DNA from: Pseudomonas putida
Lineage (GTDB): Bacteria; Pseudomonadota; Gammaproteobacteria; Pseudomonadales; Pseudomonadaceae
Length of the DNA: 64,000 bases
Reading direction: 5' to 3'
Assembly: GCF_002906855.1 (NCBI RefSeq)
Contig: NZ_MINI01000028.1
Coordinates: forward strand, 1,984,001 to 2,048,000
The notes below the pieces were generated by a model that was not told the DNA's origin, did not search any database, and worked only from the letters and a program-made list of their open reading frames with translations. The translations under genes were made by a program, and so were the position numbers. Positions 16,613 to 24,499 of the stretch are shown piece by piece (within the stretch, counting starts at the first letter, position 1; each line of letters starts with the position of its first letter).

Positions 16613-18065
16613 ACTGGAACGCTTCAAACAGCTGCTGCTTGCCCTTGGCCGTGAGCGCGGTGATGCCCTGGCCGTGGAAGGCGCCAACGAGCGGTTCACC
16701 TACAAGCAATTGCTGACCGAGGTCTGGCTGCGCGCCAAGGCCTTGAGCGAACAACGCGCCGGCGTGTTGATCCTGGCGCTGGATAATGGTCCGGAACTGC
16801 TGTTCTGGGACCTCGCGGCACTGGTCTCGGAGCGAGCTTGCGTGATCGTGCCAACGTTCTTCAGTACGGCGCAGGTGCACCACTGCATCGAGCAGTGCGG
16901 CGCAAGCCTGTTGCTTTGCCAGCATGCCTGGGAGGGCGTTTTCAGCCAGTTGGGCTTCGTGCAGCAGGAGGCATTCTGGACGCGCGATCTGGCAACACCG
17001 GTGGTGCTGCCTGAGGGCACTGCCAAGGTCACCTATACCTCTGGCAGCACGGGCACGCCCAAAGGCGTTTGCCTGGGCGCCGATGCCATGTTGCGCGTCG
17101 CTCATGAACTGGAGATGGCCAGCCGGCCTACCGAACCCCGGCGCTACCTGGCAGTTTTACCGCTGGGCGTACTGCTGGAAAACCTGGGTGTTTACGCCGC
17201 ACTCATGGCAGGGGCCAGCGTGTTGCTCTACCCACAGGCGCAACTGGGTATGGGCGGCGCCAGCCAGGTCGATTTCAAGCGCTTGCTCGGGGCCATCGCC
17301 TTGAGCGGCGCACAGAGCCTGATCCTGGTGCCACAGCTGTTGATGGGCCTGGTCACGGCGATCGAGCAGGGCCTGATGCGGGTTGGCTCGCTACGCTTCG
17401 TCGCGGTCGGTGGGGCCCGGGTATCGCCCGGACTGCTGGCGCGGGCCGAGACCATCGGCTTGCCTGTTTTCGAAGGCTATGGGTTGTCGGAGTGTGCCTC
17501 GGTAGTGGCGCTCAACCGCCCGGGGGCGATGCGCCGGGGCAGCGTCGGCCGGCCGTTGCCTCATGTTCAGGTGCGAATCGCCGACGACGGCGAAGTGCTC
17601 GTCAGCGGCTCCGTTCTGCTTGGCTACCTTGGGGAGTTACCCACCTCGTCGGCCTGGTGGGCCACGGGGGACCTCGGTTACTTCGACGACGACGGTTACC
17701 TGTATCTGAACGGGCGCAAGAAACACCAGTTCATCACCAGCTTTGGTCGCAACGTCAATCCCGAATGGGTGGAAGCCGAGCTGACCCAGAGCGGTGTGAT
17801 CGCCCAGGCGTTCGTGCACGGCGAAGGGCTTGCGCGCAACCTGGCATTGCTCTGGCCACTTGATCCGGCGGCCACCGACGAGGCCATCGAGCAGGCCGTG
17901 CAGCGTAGCAATGCCACCTTGCCCGACTACGCCAGAGTGCATGCCTGGCGGCGCCTGCCAGGCCCACTGACGCCTGGCGAAGACACCCTGACTGCCAATG
18001 GCCGCCCGCGACGTGAGGCGATCCTGCAGCGTTATCACACCCTGTTGTCCGACATTTTGTTGTGA
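16602..18065 (+). CDS. AMP-dependent acyl ligase, non-canonical C-terminal motif
   Basis: ANL-superfamily adenylating enzyme of 487 residues. Motif A3 is TYTSGSTGTPKG (about 146-157), A5 is EGYGLSE, A7 is ATGDLGYF and A8 is NGRKKHQFITSFGRNVNPEW. The A10 position, where a lysine normally completes adenylation, reads TANGRPRRE, with Arg in place of Lys. It is shorter than typical acyl-CoA synthetases. It overlaps the genes on both sides or nearly so (11 bases upstream, 8 bases to the next start). It probably activates a carboxylic acid for the diiron protein or the reductase downstream; the substrate is unknown. Confidence 0.85.
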   Translation: MLHELERFKQLLLALGRERGDALAVEGANERFTYKQLLTEVWLRAKALSEQRAGVLILALDNGPELLFWDLAALVSERACVIVPTFFSTAQVHHCIEQCGASLLLCQHAWEGVFSQLGFVQQEAFWTRDLATPVVLPEGTAKVTYTSGSTGTPKGVCLGADAMLRVAHELEMASRPTEPRRYLAVLPLGVLLENLGVYAALMAGASVLLYPQAQLGMGGASQVDFKRLLGAIALSGAQSLILVPQLLMGLVTAIEQGLMRVGSLRFVAVGGARVSPGLLARAETIGLPVFEGYGLSECASVVALNRPGAMRRGSVGRPLPHVQVRIADDGEVLVSGSVLLGYLGELPTSSAWWATGDLGYFDDDGYLYLNGRKKHQFITSFGRNVNPEWVEAELTQSGVIAQAFVHGEGLARNLALLWPLDPAATDEAIEQAVQRSNATLPDYARVHAWRRLPGPLTPGEDTLTANGRPRREAILQRYHTLLSDILL

Positions 18066-18073
18066 GGTTCGTC

Positions 18074-18754
18074 ATGTCATTTTTCGACACCCTGCAGTTG
18101 CAAACCAGCCACGAACGCCAGGTCCTGTTCGCGGTGCCGGTGATTCGTGAAGCCTTGGCCGGCCAGGTCAGCCGGGATAGCTATATCGCCTTCCTGACCC
18201 AGGCCTACTACCATGTGCGCCACACCGTGCCACTGATGATGGCCTGCGGCGCGCGTTTGCCCTCGCGCCTGGAATGGTTGCGCGGCGCCGTCTGCGAGTA
18301 CATCGAGGAGGAATACGGCCACGAGCAGTGGATCCTCAACGATATCAAGGCCTGCGGCGGTGACTGGGAGGCGGTGCGTGACGGCCGGCCGGCATTGCCG
18401 ATCGAGCTGATGGTCGCCTACCTGTACGACCTCATCGCCCGGGGAAATCCGGTGGGGCTGTTCGGCATGGTCAACGTCCTCGAGGGCACCAGCATCGCCC
18501 TGGCCACCCATGCCGCCGGTTCCATTCAGAGCAGCCTGGGGCTGCCGGACAGCGCGTTCAGCTACCTGAGCTCCCACGGCGCGCTGGACCAGGAGCACAT
18601 GGTTACCTACAAGCGGCTGATGGACCGACTGGAGGAGGTCGATGACCATCAGGCGGTGATACACGCCGCCAAGGTGGTGTACCGGTTGTACACCGACATG
18701 TTCGAAGGCTTGCCGCGTGCGGGCCACGCGGAGGTGCAACATGCGCTTGTCTGA
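18074..18754 (+). CDS. Haem-oxygenase-like diiron oxidase/TenA-fold protein
   Basis: Helical protein of 226 residues. Candidate iron ligands follow the HDO pattern: Glu80 and His83 in EEEYGHEQW, Glu137 in NVLEGTS, and His168, Asp172 and His175 in HGALDQEHM. UndA, the Pseudomonas enzyme that makes 1-undecene from lauric acid, has the same order of ligands with similar spacing (second Glu to last His 35, here 38). ATG 18074 follows GTGAGG. Its last 14 bases overlap the SDR gene. The family also contains proteins with no known metal, so the oxidase role is inferred from the conserved ligand set. Confidence 0.75.
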   Translation: MSFFDTLQLQTSHERQVLFAVPVIREALAGQVSRDSYIAFLTQAYYHVRHTVPLMMACGARLPSRLEWLRGAVCEYIEEEYGHEQWILNDIKACGGDWEAVRDGRPALPIELMVAYLYDLIARGNPVGLFGMVNVLEGTSIALATHAAGSIQSSLGLPDSAFSYLSSHGALDQEHMVTYKRLMDRLEEVDDHQAVIHAAKVVYRLYTDMFEGLPRAGHAEVQHALV

Positions 18755-19547
18755 GTCGGTGGTTGTGCTGACCGGTGCCAGTGGCGGTATTGGGCTGGAA
18801 CTGGCAGAGCAGCTTTGCGCAGCCGGGGCCAGGGTGCTGGCGGTGAGCCGGCACCTGGGCAAGCTGGCGGGCCTGATGAACCGCTATCCGGATCGCTTGC
18901 GTTGGCAGACGGCTGACCTGCGCACCCCGCACGGTCGTGAGCAGGTCATCAGTCGGGCCCGTGAGATGGGAGGGGTCAATGTGCTGATCAACGCCGCTGG
19001 CGTGAACCGGTTCGCCTTGCTTGATCAGCTGGACGAGCACGCCCTGGACGAGTTGCTGGACATCAACCTCAAGGCGCCACTGCAGTTGACCCGCGCCTGC
19101 CTGCCGCTGTTGCGCGAGCAACCCAAGGCGCTGGTGGTCAATGTCGGGTCCACCTATGGCTCGATTGGTTACCCTGGTTACGCCAGCTATTGCGCCAGCA
19201 AATTCGCCCTGCGGGGGTTCTCCGAAGCGCTGCGGCGCGAGTTGGCCGACACCACGGTGAATGTGCTGTATGCCGCGCCGCGGGCCACCCGCACAGCCAT
19301 GAACAGCAGCGCCGCGACGGCGCTCAATCAGGCGCTGAAAGTCGGCATGGACGATCCCGCCGACGTCGCCCGCGCGGTGCTCCAGGCCGTGCAGTCAGAG
19401 CGCAGCGAACTCTACCTGGGTTGGCCAGAGAAGCTCTTCGTGCGCATCAATGGCATGTTGCCGGGTGTGGTCGACCGTGCGCTGCGCAAGCAACTGCCTG
19501 TTATTCGCCGCTACATCGGTAGCCATTCCAAGGAGTCGAGCAAATGA
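18741..19547 (+). CDS. Short-chain dehydrogenase/reductase
   Basis: NAD(P)-dependent oxidoreductase of 268 residues with the classical SDR fold. The cofactor motif is TGASGGIG at residues 11-18, the NAG motif is INAAGVN, and the catalytic pair is in YASYCASK (Tyr-x3-Lys) with the Ser in VGSTYGS. ATG 18741 has GAGGTGCAAC upstream. It overlaps the previous and next genes by a few bases. It would reduce or oxidise a carbonyl or alcohol in the same pathway; a hydrophobic C-terminal stretch (EKLFVRINGMLPGVVDRAL) may touch the membrane. Confidence 0.88.
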   Translation: MRLSESVVVLTGASGGIGLELAEQLCAAGARVLAVSRHLGKLAGLMNRYPDRLRWQTADLRTPHGREQVISRAREMGGVNVLINAAGVNRFALLDQLDEHALDELLDINLKAPLQLTRACLPLLREQPKALVVNVGSTYGSIGYPGYASYCASKFALRGFSEALRRELADTTVNVLYAAPRATRTAMNSSAATALNQALKVGMDDPADVARAVLQAVQSERSELYLGWPEKLFVRINGMLPGVVDRALRKQLPVIRRYIGSHSKESSK

Positions 19548-20185
19548 AGCGTCTGTTGATCGCCAGCTTACTGGCATTCGCCCCCTTCAGCTGGGCACTG
19601 GACCCGGCAGGCACGCAACACCTGAGCGATCTGCAACAGCGCTGGGCGCAGATCCAGTACCAGTTGCCCAAGGAAAAACGCGCCGACGCATTTGAAAAGC
19701 TGGCCAGCGATGCCACTGCCTTCGTTCATCAGTACCCCGGCACGCCTGAGCCGTTGATCTGGGAGGGCATCATCCACAGCAGCTGGGCGGGTGCCGTTGG
19801 TGGCCTTGGCGCGCTGGGCAAGGTCAAGGCCGCCAAAGCCAGCCTGGAGCAGGCCATGAAGCTGGACCCCAACGCCCTGCAAGGTTCGGCCTACACCAGT
19901 TTGGGCACGCTCTACGACCAGGTGCCAGGCTGGCCGATCGGTTTTGGAGACACTGAAATGGCCGACAAAATGCTGCGCAAAGCCCTGCAGATCAACCCCA
20001 ACGGCATCGACAGCAACTACTTCTGGGCCGATCATCTGTATCGGCAAAAGCGCTACCCTGAAGCCACCGCCGCCTTGCAGAAAGCCTTGCAGGCGCCGCC
20101 ACGGCCCGGGCGTGAACTCGCAGACCAGGGACGTCGCTCCGATATCGATGCTTTACTCAAGGCCATCAAGGACAAACAGGACTGA
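19544..20185 (+). CDS. Exported TPR-like protein
   Basis: Protein of 213 residues. A signal peptide covers about residues 1-19 (MKRLLIASLLAFAPFSWA). The mature part has TPR-like pairs of helices, for example AKASLEQAMKLDPNALQGSA and ADKMLRKALQINPNGIDSN, with the ADHLYRQKRYPEATAALQKA repeat near the end. It overlaps the SDR gene by an ATGA junction, so translation is probably coupled. A periplasmic adaptor role is likely; a partner cannot be named. Confidence 0.8.
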   Translation: MKRLLIASLLAFAPFSWALDPAGTQHLSDLQQRWAQIQYQLPKEKRADAFEKLASDATAFVHQYPGTPEPLIWEGIIHSSWAGAVGGLGALGKVKAAKASLEQAMKLDPNALQGSAYTSLGTLYDQVPGWPIGFGDTEMADKMLRKALQINPNGIDSNYFWADHLYRQKRYPEATAALQKALQAPPRPGRELADQGRRSDIDALLKAIKDKQD

Positions 20186-20187
20186 AC

Positions 20188-20850
20188 ATGCGGCTGCTGC
20201 TGGTTGAGGACGATATTGCGCTGGGTGAAGGTATCTGCGACGGCTTGCGTCAGGCGGGCTATACGCTCGACTGGCTGCGTGATGGCGTGAGTGGCTTGCA
20301 TGCGTTGCAGCATGAGGCGTTCGACCTGGTGATCCTGGATCTCGGCTTGCCCCGCCTGGATGGTATCGAAGTGTTGCGGCGCGTGAGGGCCGGGGGCAAC
20401 AGCCTGCCGGTGTTGATCCTCACCGCGCGGGATGCCCTCGATGATCGCATCAGCGGTCTGGATGCCGGTGCTGATGATTATCTGGTGAAGCCTTTCGACC
20501 TCAACGAATTGAAGGCCCGATTGCGTGCCCTGCTGCGACGAAGCGCCGGGCGTGCGACGGTGCTGATCGAACATGCCGGTGTCAGCCTCGATCCTGCCAC
20601 CCAGCAAGTACGCTACAACGGCCTCGAAGTCATTCTGACCCCCAAGGAATACCGACTGTTGCATGAGTTGCTGGCACAACCCGGCAAGGTATTCACCCGT
20701 GAACGCCTGACCCAGCTGCTCTATGGCTGGGATGAGGAGCCCGAGAGCAATACGCTGGAGGTGAACATCTACCACTTGCGCAAGAAACTCTTCAATGGCC
20801 TGATTCGCACGGTCCGCGGCATTGGCTACCTGGTCGAGGTCAAGGCATGA
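20188..20850 (+). CDS. OmpR/QseB/PmrA-type response regulator
   Basis: Protein of 220 residues. The receiver has the acidic pocket at Glu7-Asp8-Asp9, the phosphorylation site Asp51 (VILDLGLP) and Lys101 (LVKPF). A winged helix follows, with LTPKEYRLLHEL and NTLEVNIYHLRKKL. It starts two bases after the TPR gene and overlaps the kinase gene by ATGA, so it is made with the metabolic genes and would autoregulate if the 15871 repeat is its site. The repeat geometry CTTCAG-N5-CTTCAG matches this subfamily. Confidence 0.93.
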   Translation: MRLLLVEDDIALGEGICDGLRQAGYTLDWLRDGVSGLHALQHEAFDLVILDLGLPRLDGIEVLRRVRAGGNSLPVLILTARDALDDRISGLDAGADDYLVKPFDLNELKARLRALLRRSAGRATVLIEHAGVSLDPATQQVRYNGLEVILTPKEYRLLHELLAQPGKVFTRERLTQLLYGWDEEPESNTLEVNIYHLRKKLFNGLIRTVRGIGYLVEVKA

Positions 20851-22211
20851 GCTCGCTGCGTCAACGCACCCTGTGGCGGGTCATGTTGTTGATGTTGGTT
20901 GGCACTGGCCTGCTGGTGCTCTACAACTACCACGACAGCCGCCATGAGATTAACGAGGTGTATGACGCGCACCTCGCCCAGAACGCGCGTTTGCTGCAGG
21001 GTGTCTTGAGCATGCCTGTGCAGGAGGGGGCCCGCGATGCCATGTACCGTGCATTCGACGCAGCACTGGGGCAGGCTGGTCGTCACCGGGTTGGGCACCC
21101 TTACGAAAGCAAGCTGGCGTTTCAAGTCTGGGGGGAGGGTGGTGTGCTACTGGTGCATACACCGAGTGCACCCAGGCTTGATCCATTGCCCAGTACCCCA
21201 GGTTTCTACGACTTTTCAAGCGGCGACAAGCAATGGCGTGGCTTCGTTTTGCCGGTGCCGGAGAAAAACTGGGTGATCTGGGTCGGCGAGCGTGACGATG
21301 TCCGTTACGACTTGATAGACCGGATTGTTCGCCACACCTTGTTCCCGTTCCTGCTCGGTAGCCTGGCCTTGGTGCTGTTGGTCTGGGCGGCCATCGGTTG
21401 GGGGCTGCGGCCGTTGCAGAACATGGCCAATGTCATCCGCGGGCGGCACGCCGATTCGCTGGAGCCGCTGCAGTTGGTACCGCTGCCCTCAGAGCTTGAG
21501 CCCATGCAGGCAGCCATCAACCGCCTGTTGGCGCAGATCGAGGACTTGCTGCGGCGTGAGCATCGTTTCATTGCCGATGCCGCCCATGAGATGCGCACAC
21601 CGCTGGCAGTGCTGCGATTGCACGCTCAGAACGCGCTGGAAGCCAGTCACGAGGCCGAGCGCCACAAGGCACTGGGTTTTCTCATTAGCGGCGTCGATCG
21701 GCTGACCCGGGTGGTCAATCAGCTGCTGACACTGGCCCGTGTCGAGCCTCGGCTAGGGCAACGCGCTACTGCCCAGGTCGACCTGGCCCAGGTCGTCACC
21801 GACACCTTGGCCGAACTGACTCCGTGGATACTCGACCGTGGCCTTGAGCCTTCGCTGGATATTGGCGAGGGAGACCACCATCTGGCCATTGATGCCGGTG
21901 CGTTGACGATTGCGCTGCAGAACCTGGTTTCCAACGCGGTAGAGCATTCGCCCCCGGGAGGGCGCATCACGGTGCTGCTCAGGCGCCTGGAAAAGCGTTT
22001 CGAGCTGATTGTCGAGGATGAGGGGCCGGGTATCGAAGCAGCTGAGCTATCACGCGTATTCGAACGTTTCTACAGCCGTAACAGCCCTAATGGTGCCGGC
22101 CTGGGGTTGTCCATCGTGGCTACCATCATTGACCGTCTTGGCGGGCGGGTGCATCTCGAGAACCGAGTCAGTGGTGGATTGGCAGCCACCCTGTCGTTGC
22201 CTCTGGCCTGA
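20847..22211 (+). CDS. QseC/PmrB-type sensor histidine kinase
   Basis: Inner-membrane kinase of 454 residues. Membrane segments at about 11-28 and 164-184 bracket a periplasmic sensor with the 2CSK-type character seen in QseC and PmrB. The H box is FIADAAHEMRTPLAVL with His247, the N box NLVSNAVEHSPPGG, and the G boxes EDEGPGIE and GAGLGLSIV. It overlaps the regulator gene by ATGA. The signal is unknown; related kinases sense metals, lipids or catechols. Confidence 0.93.
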   Translation: MSSLRQRTLWRVMLLMLVGTGLLVLYNYHDSRHEINEVYDAHLAQNARLLQGVLSMPVQEGARDAMYRAFDAALGQAGRHRVGHPYESKLAFQVWGEGGVLLVHTPSAPRLDPLPSTPGFYDFSSGDKQWRGFVLPVPEKNWVIWVGERDDVRYDLIDRIVRHTLFPFLLGSLALVLLVWAAIGWGLRPLQNMANVIRGRHADSLEPLQLVPLPSELEPMQAAINRLLAQIEDLLRREHRFIADAAHEMRTPLAVLRLHAQNALEASHEAERHKALGFLISGVDRLTRVVNQLLTLARVEPRLGQRATAQVDLAQVVTDTLAELTPWILDRGLEPSLDIGEGDHHLAIDAGALTIALQNLVSNAVEHSPPGGRITVLLRRLEKRFELIVEDEGPGIEAAELSRVFERFYSRNSPNGAGLGLSIVATIIDRLGGRVHLENRVSGGLAATLSLPLA

Positions 22212-22228
22212 GGCAACCGTCTGTCTCA

Positions 22229-22245
22229 CTTCAGACTTCCTTAAG
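22229..22245 (+). promoter_or_regulatory. Direct repeat CTTCAG-N5-CTTAAG, putative response-regulator box
   Basis: 15 of 17 positions are identical to the repeat at 15871-15887, and the half-sites again start 11 bases apart. It lies 100 bases upstream of the cytochrome b561 start at 22346. Confidence 0.68.
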
Positions 22246-22345
22246 CTTGAGTTGGCAACTTGGCGCTGTCCGGTTGCCGGCAGTGGCCTGCTCATTGAAG
22301 TCTCATGGCAACGGATATCTCTTTCAGTTATCTGAGGTCATGGAT

Positions 22346-22885
22346 ATGCAGCGCGCATCAAGAGTTGACCGCTATGGTCGCCTGTCCATCATCATGCATT
22401 GGAGCATGGTCATTCTGTTCGTCGGCGTTTATGCCTGTGTCGAACTGCGCGGGGCGTTACCCAAGGGGCACGCGCTCAAAGCTCCCCTGCTGGGTGGCCA
22501 CGCAATGCTGGGGATTGCTGTATTCGTGCTGGTCTGGGTGCGCCTGCTGGGGCGGCTCATTCCTCGACCACCCATTGTGCCCAAGCCTCCCGTCTGGCAG
22601 GCGGCGATGGCCAGCGTCACTCACTTGGCACTCTATGGCTTGATGATCGCTACGCCGCTTTTGGCTTGGTTGATGCTGGCTGCTGCAGGCAAACCCCTGC
22701 CTTATTGGGGCATCAACCTGCCTTCGCCGTTGTCCGTGGATCCCGCGCTGGCGAGGACGCTGAAGGACTGGCATGAGCTGGTTGGCAATGCCGGCTATGC
22801 ACTGATCGGGCTGCATGCTTGTGCAGGCCTGTTGCATCACTATTGGATCAAGGACAACACCCTCAAGCGTATGTTGCCGGGGTAA
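22346..22885 (+). CDS. Cytochrome b561 family protein
   Basis: Di-haem b-type membrane protein of 179 residues with four membrane segments. Likely haem histidines are in IIMHWSMV, GGHAMLG, DWHELVG and GLHACAGLLHHYW. ATG 22346 is preferred to 22340 because GAGG is seven to nine bases upstream of it. It could move electrons between quinol and a periplasmic partner or scavenge superoxide, as CybB does. The shared regulatory repeat ties it to the operon upstream. Confidence 0.88.
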   Translation: MQRASRVDRYGRLSIIMHWSMVILFVGVYACVELRGALPKGHALKAPLLGGHAMLGIAVFVLVWVRLLGRLIPRPPIVPKPPVWQAAMASVTHLALYGLMIATPLLAWLMLAAAGKPLPYWGINLPSPLSVDPALARTLKDWHELVGNAGYALIGLHACAGLLHHYWIKDNTLKRMLPG

Positions 22886-22908
22886 ATATGCTCGCGGGCT
22901 GTCGCAGG

Positions 22909-22940
22909 GACCGTATGCGGCCTTGCGGCCGCATACGGTC
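22909..22940. terminator. Long perfect hairpin between convergent genes
   Basis: A 14-bp perfect stem (GACCGTATGCGGCC and its complement) encloses a TTGC loop. It is located between the cytochrome b561 gene and the convergent pcaJ gene. No U-run follows, but the stability and location suit a bidirectional terminator. Confidence 0.75.
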
Positions 22941-22952
22941 AGGTGTTGTGGC

Positions 22953-23594
22953 TCACTTGATCAGCGGCACGCCACTGAGCTTCTGCAGCTCCTCAAAGTC
23001 GATGTCCGCGCAGATCTCTACCACTTTCAGGCCATCGGTGGTCACTTCCAGCACGGCCAGGTCGGTGTAGATGCGGCTGACGCAACCGATGCCGGTCAGC
23101 GGGTAGGTGCACTCGGGTACCAGCTTGCTTTCGCCCGACTTGGTCAGGTGGTCCATCATCACGAACACCTGGCGGGCGCCGGTGGCCAGGTCCATCGCAC
23201 CGCCCACGGCGGGGATCGAACCTTCGGCGCCGGTGTGCCAGTTGGCCAGGTCGCCCTTGACCGATACCTGGAAGGCGCCCAGTACGGCGATGTCCAGGTG
23301 GCCGCCACGCATCATCGAGAACGAGTCGGCGTGGTGGAAGAAGGCCCCTCCGGTGAGCAGGGTCACGTGCTGCTTGCCGGCGTTGATCAGGTCATCGTCT
23401 TCCTCGCCCGGTGCCGGGCTTGGGCCCATGCCCAGCAGGCCGTTCTCGCTGTGCAGGAACACTTCCTTGTCGCCAAGGTAGTTGGCCACCAGGGTCGGGG
23501 CGCCGATGCCCAGGTTGACGTACGCGCCTTCCTGGATGTCTGCGGCCACGCGCTGGGCCATCTCGGTGCGGGAGAGCTTTTTGGTGATGGTCAT
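22953..23594 (-). CDS. pcaJ: 3-oxoadipate CoA-transferase subunit B
   Basis: Beta subunit, 213 residues. With PcaI it moves CoA from succinyl-CoA to 3-oxoadipate in the beta-ketoadipate pathway for aromatic catabolism. The catalytic glutamate is Glu50 in LHSENGLLGMGP, followed by the oxyanion region. The protein matches P. putida PcaJ along its full length as I recall it. It lies eight bases after pcaI. Confidence 0.93.
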   Translation of the reverse strand: MTITKKLSRTEMAQRVAADIQEGAYVNLGIGAPTLVANYLGDKEVFLHSENGLLGMGPSPAPGEEDDDLINAGKQHVTLLTGGAFFHHADSFSMMRGGHLDIAVLGAFQVSVKGDLANWHTGAEGSIPAVGGAMDLATGARQVFVMMDHLTKSGESKLVPECTYPLTGIGCVSRIYTDLAVLEVTTDGLKVVEICADIDFEELQKLSGVPLIK

Positions 23595-23602
23595 GGCAGG
23601 CC

Positions 23603-24298
23603 TCAGACAGCTTTGGCGATCGAAGAAGCGGCAGCGCCCGAAACGGCGACCACACGCTGGACGAAAATACCCGGGGTGATGATGTGTTCCGGGTCCAGTT
23701 CACCGAGCTCGACGATCTGGTCGACCTGGGCGATGGCGGTCTTGGCCGCCATGGCCATGATCGGGCCGAAGTTGCGCGCGGCCTTGCGGTACACCAGGTT
23801 GCCCCAACGGTCACCCTTGTGCGCCTTGATCAGCGCGAAGTCGGCGTGCAGCGGCATTTCCAGCACGTACTGGCGGCCGTCGATCTCACGGGTTTCCTTG
23901 CCTTCGGCCAGCAGGGTGCCGTAGCCGGTCGGCGAGAAGAACGCACCGATGCCCGAGCCCGCTGCGCGGATACGTTCGGCCAGGTTGCCTTGCGGTACCA
24001 CTTCCAGCTCGATCTTGCCGGCGCGGTACAGTTCGTCGAAGACGTAGGAGTCAGACTGGCGCGGGAAGGAACAGATGACCTTGCGCACGCTGCCGGCCAT
24101 CAGCAGGGCGGCCAGGCCGATCTCGCCGTTGCCGGCGTTGTTGCTGATGATGGTCAGGTCGCGGGCACCGGTGGCGATCAGGCCATCGATGAGTTCGGAC
24201 GGCATCCCGGCGGTGCCGAAGCCACCGACCATGATGGTCGAACCGTCGGTTATCCCTTCCACCGCGCTGGCGATGGACTCAAACGTTTTATTGATCAC
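23603..24298 (-). CDS. pcaI: 3-oxoadipate CoA-transferase subunit A
   Basis: Alpha subunit, 231 residues from GTG 24298 (MINKTFESIASAVEGI), preceded by AGGAG at six bases. The frame is open to 24412 but the extra stretch is leader. The CoA-binding glycine loop GGFGTAGMPSEL is at about 24-35. The length and start equal the known P. putida PcaI. A PcaR operator is present upstream at 24448. Confidence 0.93.
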   Translation of the reverse strand: MINKTFESIASAVEGITDGSTIMVGGFGTAGMPSELIDGLIATGARDLTIISNNAGNGEIGLAALLMAGSVRKVICSFPRQSDSYVFDELYRAGKIELEVVPQGNLAERIRAAGSGIGAFFSPTGYGTLLAEGKETREIDGRQYVLEMPLHADFALIKAHKGDRWGNLVYRKAARNFGPIMAMAAKTAIAQVDQIVELGELDPEHIITPGIFVQRVVAVSGAAASSIAKAV

Positions 24299-24447
24299 AG
24301 CGAGCTCCTGGTTCTTCCTGGAGTATGGATTGTCGACCTGGCCGCGTGTTGACGCGGTGGGGCCATTCAGCGCGTTGGCGTTGTGTGCTGACTTGTCCAT
24401 AGCGTGCCGCAATACAGTGCAACAGTAGAGAGGGTGGAGAGGAATTT

Positions 24448-24462
24448 GTGCGATTACCGAAC
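24448..24462 (-). promoter_or_regulatory. PcaR operator of pcaIJ
   Basis: On the minus strand the site reads GTTCGGTAATCGCAC, one mismatch from the 15-base PcaR binding sequence described for P. putida (GTTCGATAATCGCAC). A partial second copy (ATCGCAC) lies at 24467-24473. PcaR activates pcaIJ in response to 3-oxoadipate. Confidence 0.8.
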
Positions 24463-24499
24463 AATTGTGCGATTTATGACCGGCCCGGATGACGGGCGT

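Noticed and set aside
24299..24412. N-terminal extension of pcaI
   Set aside because: The in-frame extension is unlike CoA-transferase sequence; GTG 24298 has a proper RBS and gives the known length.
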